Source: Eubacterium sp. TM05-53
Lineage (GTDB): Bacteria; Bacillota_I; Bacilli_A; Erysipelotrichales; Erysipelotrichaceae
Assembly: GCF_003436425.1 (NCBI RefSeq)
Contig: NZ_QSPK01000089.1
Span: 1-7,182 of the forward strand
Direction of reading: 5' to 3'
Length of the DNA stretch: 7,182 nt
The notes below the pieces were generated by a model that searched no databases, was not told the DNA's origin, and saw nothing but the letters and a program-made list of their open reading frames with translations. Position numbers and translations under genes: made by a program. Positions 6,269-7,182 of this stretch are shown piece after piece (position 1 is the first letter of the stretch; every line of letters starts with the position of its first letter).

Positions 6269-6581
6269 GGATGAATATTTAGAGGTGGATGGTAAAAGAT
6301 GTTTGTATTCAGATATTTTAAAGTGTTCGATTCAAAATGAAGATGCCAATTTTAAAGGGAAAACAAAGCCATTTACTCATACCATACTTGGTGGAACCAC
6401 ATTTATGGCGGGTGCAGTAGAGCCTATGATGTATGTGGGAATAAAAGTGACTTTAAAGGATGATACAGTTTTACCAATATATGTATCGAATGAAAAGGTA
6501 TTATTTAATAGTGATAAGTATTTAAGTGATTTAAAAGTAGCTGAATCAATCTTGTCTAAAATAAAAGAAAGAGTCGGTTAA
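6252..6581 (+). CDS. Uncharacterised protein, second of two tandem paralogs
   Basis: This 109-residue soluble protein is homologous to its neighbour. NEDANFKGKTKPFT (29-42) matches the neighbour's 35-48, and in the block 60-82 I count 14 of 23 identical residues. Between these blocks the two differ: this copy has a Gly/Thr/Met-rich loop (about 46-58) where the other is Pro/Ser-rich, which may be the site of specialisation. A helix at about 88-106 ends the protein. GAGGTG upstream of the ATG at 6252 is the likely ribosome binding site, inside the preceding gene. Its TAA overlaps the stop of the convergent EamA remnant. The function is unknown; tandem copies suggest duplication followed by divergence, perhaps into a heterodimer. 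Confidence 0.8.
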   Translation: MCVKFKDEYLEVDGKRCLYSDILKCSIQNEDANFKGKTKPFTHTILGGTTFMAGAVEPMMYVGIKVTLKDDTVLPIYVSNEKVLFNSDKYLSDLKVAESILSKIKERVG

Positions 6582-6592
6582 GATTCTTTCTT
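6565..6592. terminator. Bidirectional hairpin between convergent genes
   Basis: An 11-bp stem (6565-6575 with 6582-6592, one G-T pair) encloses a 6-base loop (6576-6581) that holds both stop codons: TAA of the plus-strand paralog and TAA of the minus-strand EamA gene. T-rich sequence follows on the minus strand (TTATTTTA) and more weakly on the plus strand. The stem is mostly A-T, so strength is uncertain. Confidence 0.5.
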
Positions 6593-7123
6593 CTTGTATT
6601 CTGAAATAATCAATCCAGATAGAGTTAATATGGTTCCAAGAACTATAAATGGTGTGATTCTTTCGTGTAGGATAATTGCCGAAAATATAATTGTGGCAAT
6701 GGGATTTAAATATACATATTGATTGGTTCTTACACTTCCTAATATAGAACAAGAATAGTTCCATATCACAAAACATCCTGCGCAAGCTATTACACCTCAG
6801 AAAAGCAGATTTAATAGATTGACTGGGATTAGAATCTCATTCATGGATACATCAAATCCTAGAAAGGGAAGGCTTAAAGCCATAAAGAAGAGTCCCCACG
6901 CAAAGATTCGTTTCGTATTTTGAATGGAAGTATGTCCTAACTCATTGACTTTCTTTAATACAACACTATAAATAGCCCACATCATGGCTGCTACTATTGT
7001 AAGAATGTCTCCTTTTGGCGATAGGTGCATTTGTTTGCCATTGAAGCTAATAAAGAAGATTCCAATAAAGGCCACAATAAATCCAATCGCAAAGTTGATC
7101 TTAAAGGGTTCATCTTTAAAACA
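6578..7123 (-). pseudogene. EamA/DMT-family transporter, 5'-truncated and with an in-frame stop
   Basis: This is the remains of a drug/metabolite transporter (EamA, ten-helix exporter family) of usual length about 290-300 residues. The surviving frame begins CFKDEPFK right at the inverted repeat, which is the end of the first EamA domain. It continues through FAIGFIVAFIGIFFISF, the second-domain start ILTIVAAMMWAIYSVVLKK, and the typical ending VIWNYSCSILGSVRTNQY, YLNPIATIIFSAIILHERITP, then SEYKKKES. Roughly the first 90-100 residues are lost. In addition, a TGA at 6797-6799 interrupts the frame (NLLF-stop-GVIACAG) where relatives usually have Leu or a similar hydrophobic residue; sequence after it continues in the same frame. 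One base change or a sequencing error would explain it. Two separate lesions make a functional protein unlikely. Confidence 0.85.
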
Positions 7124-7176
7124 TTCTAACAGTAAACAATTTTGGCCATAGACATATCTTTAAATAAAGTATTATT
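7124..7176 (-). repeat. Right copy of 53-bp inverted repeat, probable insertion-sequence end
   Basis: This is the exact reverse complement of 1-53. The last six bases of the window (7177-7182) continue the same putative protein-tail frame by two codons (Ser-Gln), which would lie left of the window in the other copy. EamA homology ends at 7123, the base adjoining the repeat. Both copies therefore point the same putative element end into the window. Confidence 0.85.
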
Positions 7177-7182
7177 TTGTGA

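Noticed and set aside
6797..6799. TGA read as tryptophan (alternative code)
   Set aside because: TGA ends the repressor, YitT and small membrane protein genes at natural positions, and tryptophan is TGG throughout. The standard bacterial code holds.
1..7176. Phase-variable invertible segment
   Set aside because: The inverted repeats would allow inversion, but no recombinase lies in the window. Both border genes are cut in different frames relative to the repeat, so neither orientation obviously restores both. Insertion-sequence copies explain it more simply. It is not excluded.

Overview
The window is AT-rich, about one third G+C by eye, with strong AGGAGG-type ribosome binding sites and short T-tailed hairpin terminators. 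Together with the gene families present, this points to a low-GC member of the Bacillota (Firmicutes). Clostridia or Erysipelotrichia are plausible, but I cannot fix the genus. TGA is an ordinary stop codon here.

Layout: (1) Both ends of the window carry the same sequence in opposite orientation: 53 bp, perfect, at 1-53 and 7124-7176. Each copy cuts into a gene that lacks its 5' part: a HipA-like kinase on the left and an EamA-family transporter on the right. The simplest reading is that the window lies between two oppositely oriented copies of one repeated element, probably an insertion sequence, of which only the last 50-60 bp are visible. (2) At 850-3438 a UvrX/UmuC-type Y-family DNA polymerase (minus strand) is divergent from an XRE-LexA-type self-cleaving repressor (plus strand), followed closely by a histidine phosphatase. 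This resembles the HdiR-UmuC DNA-damage modules of lactic acid bacteria. (3) A zinc-dependent medium-chain dehydrogenase (3482-4516) and a short remnant of a RelB/DinJ antitoxin follow on the same strand, closed by a strong terminator at 4705-4752. (4) A YitT-family membrane protein stands alone between terminators. (5) A three-gene operon (5767-6581) encodes a 54-residue two-helix membrane protein, which is easily missed, and two tandem paralogous soluble proteins of unknown function, with overlapping genes. (6) It runs tail to tail into the broken EamA gene, with both stop codons in the loop of a shared hairpin.

The likely working unit is the damage-response pair: on DNA damage the repressor should cleave itself between Ala78 and Gly79 and release both its own operon and the error-prone polymerase. 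The phosphatase, and possibly the dehydrogenase, may be read from the repressor's transcript because no terminator separates them. Several features show decay or rearrangement: two end-truncated genes, one in-frame stop and one headless antitoxin. The least described parts are the tandem-paralog operon and the cysteine cluster in the polymerase. I saw no CRISPR array, tRNA, rRNA or riboswitch.
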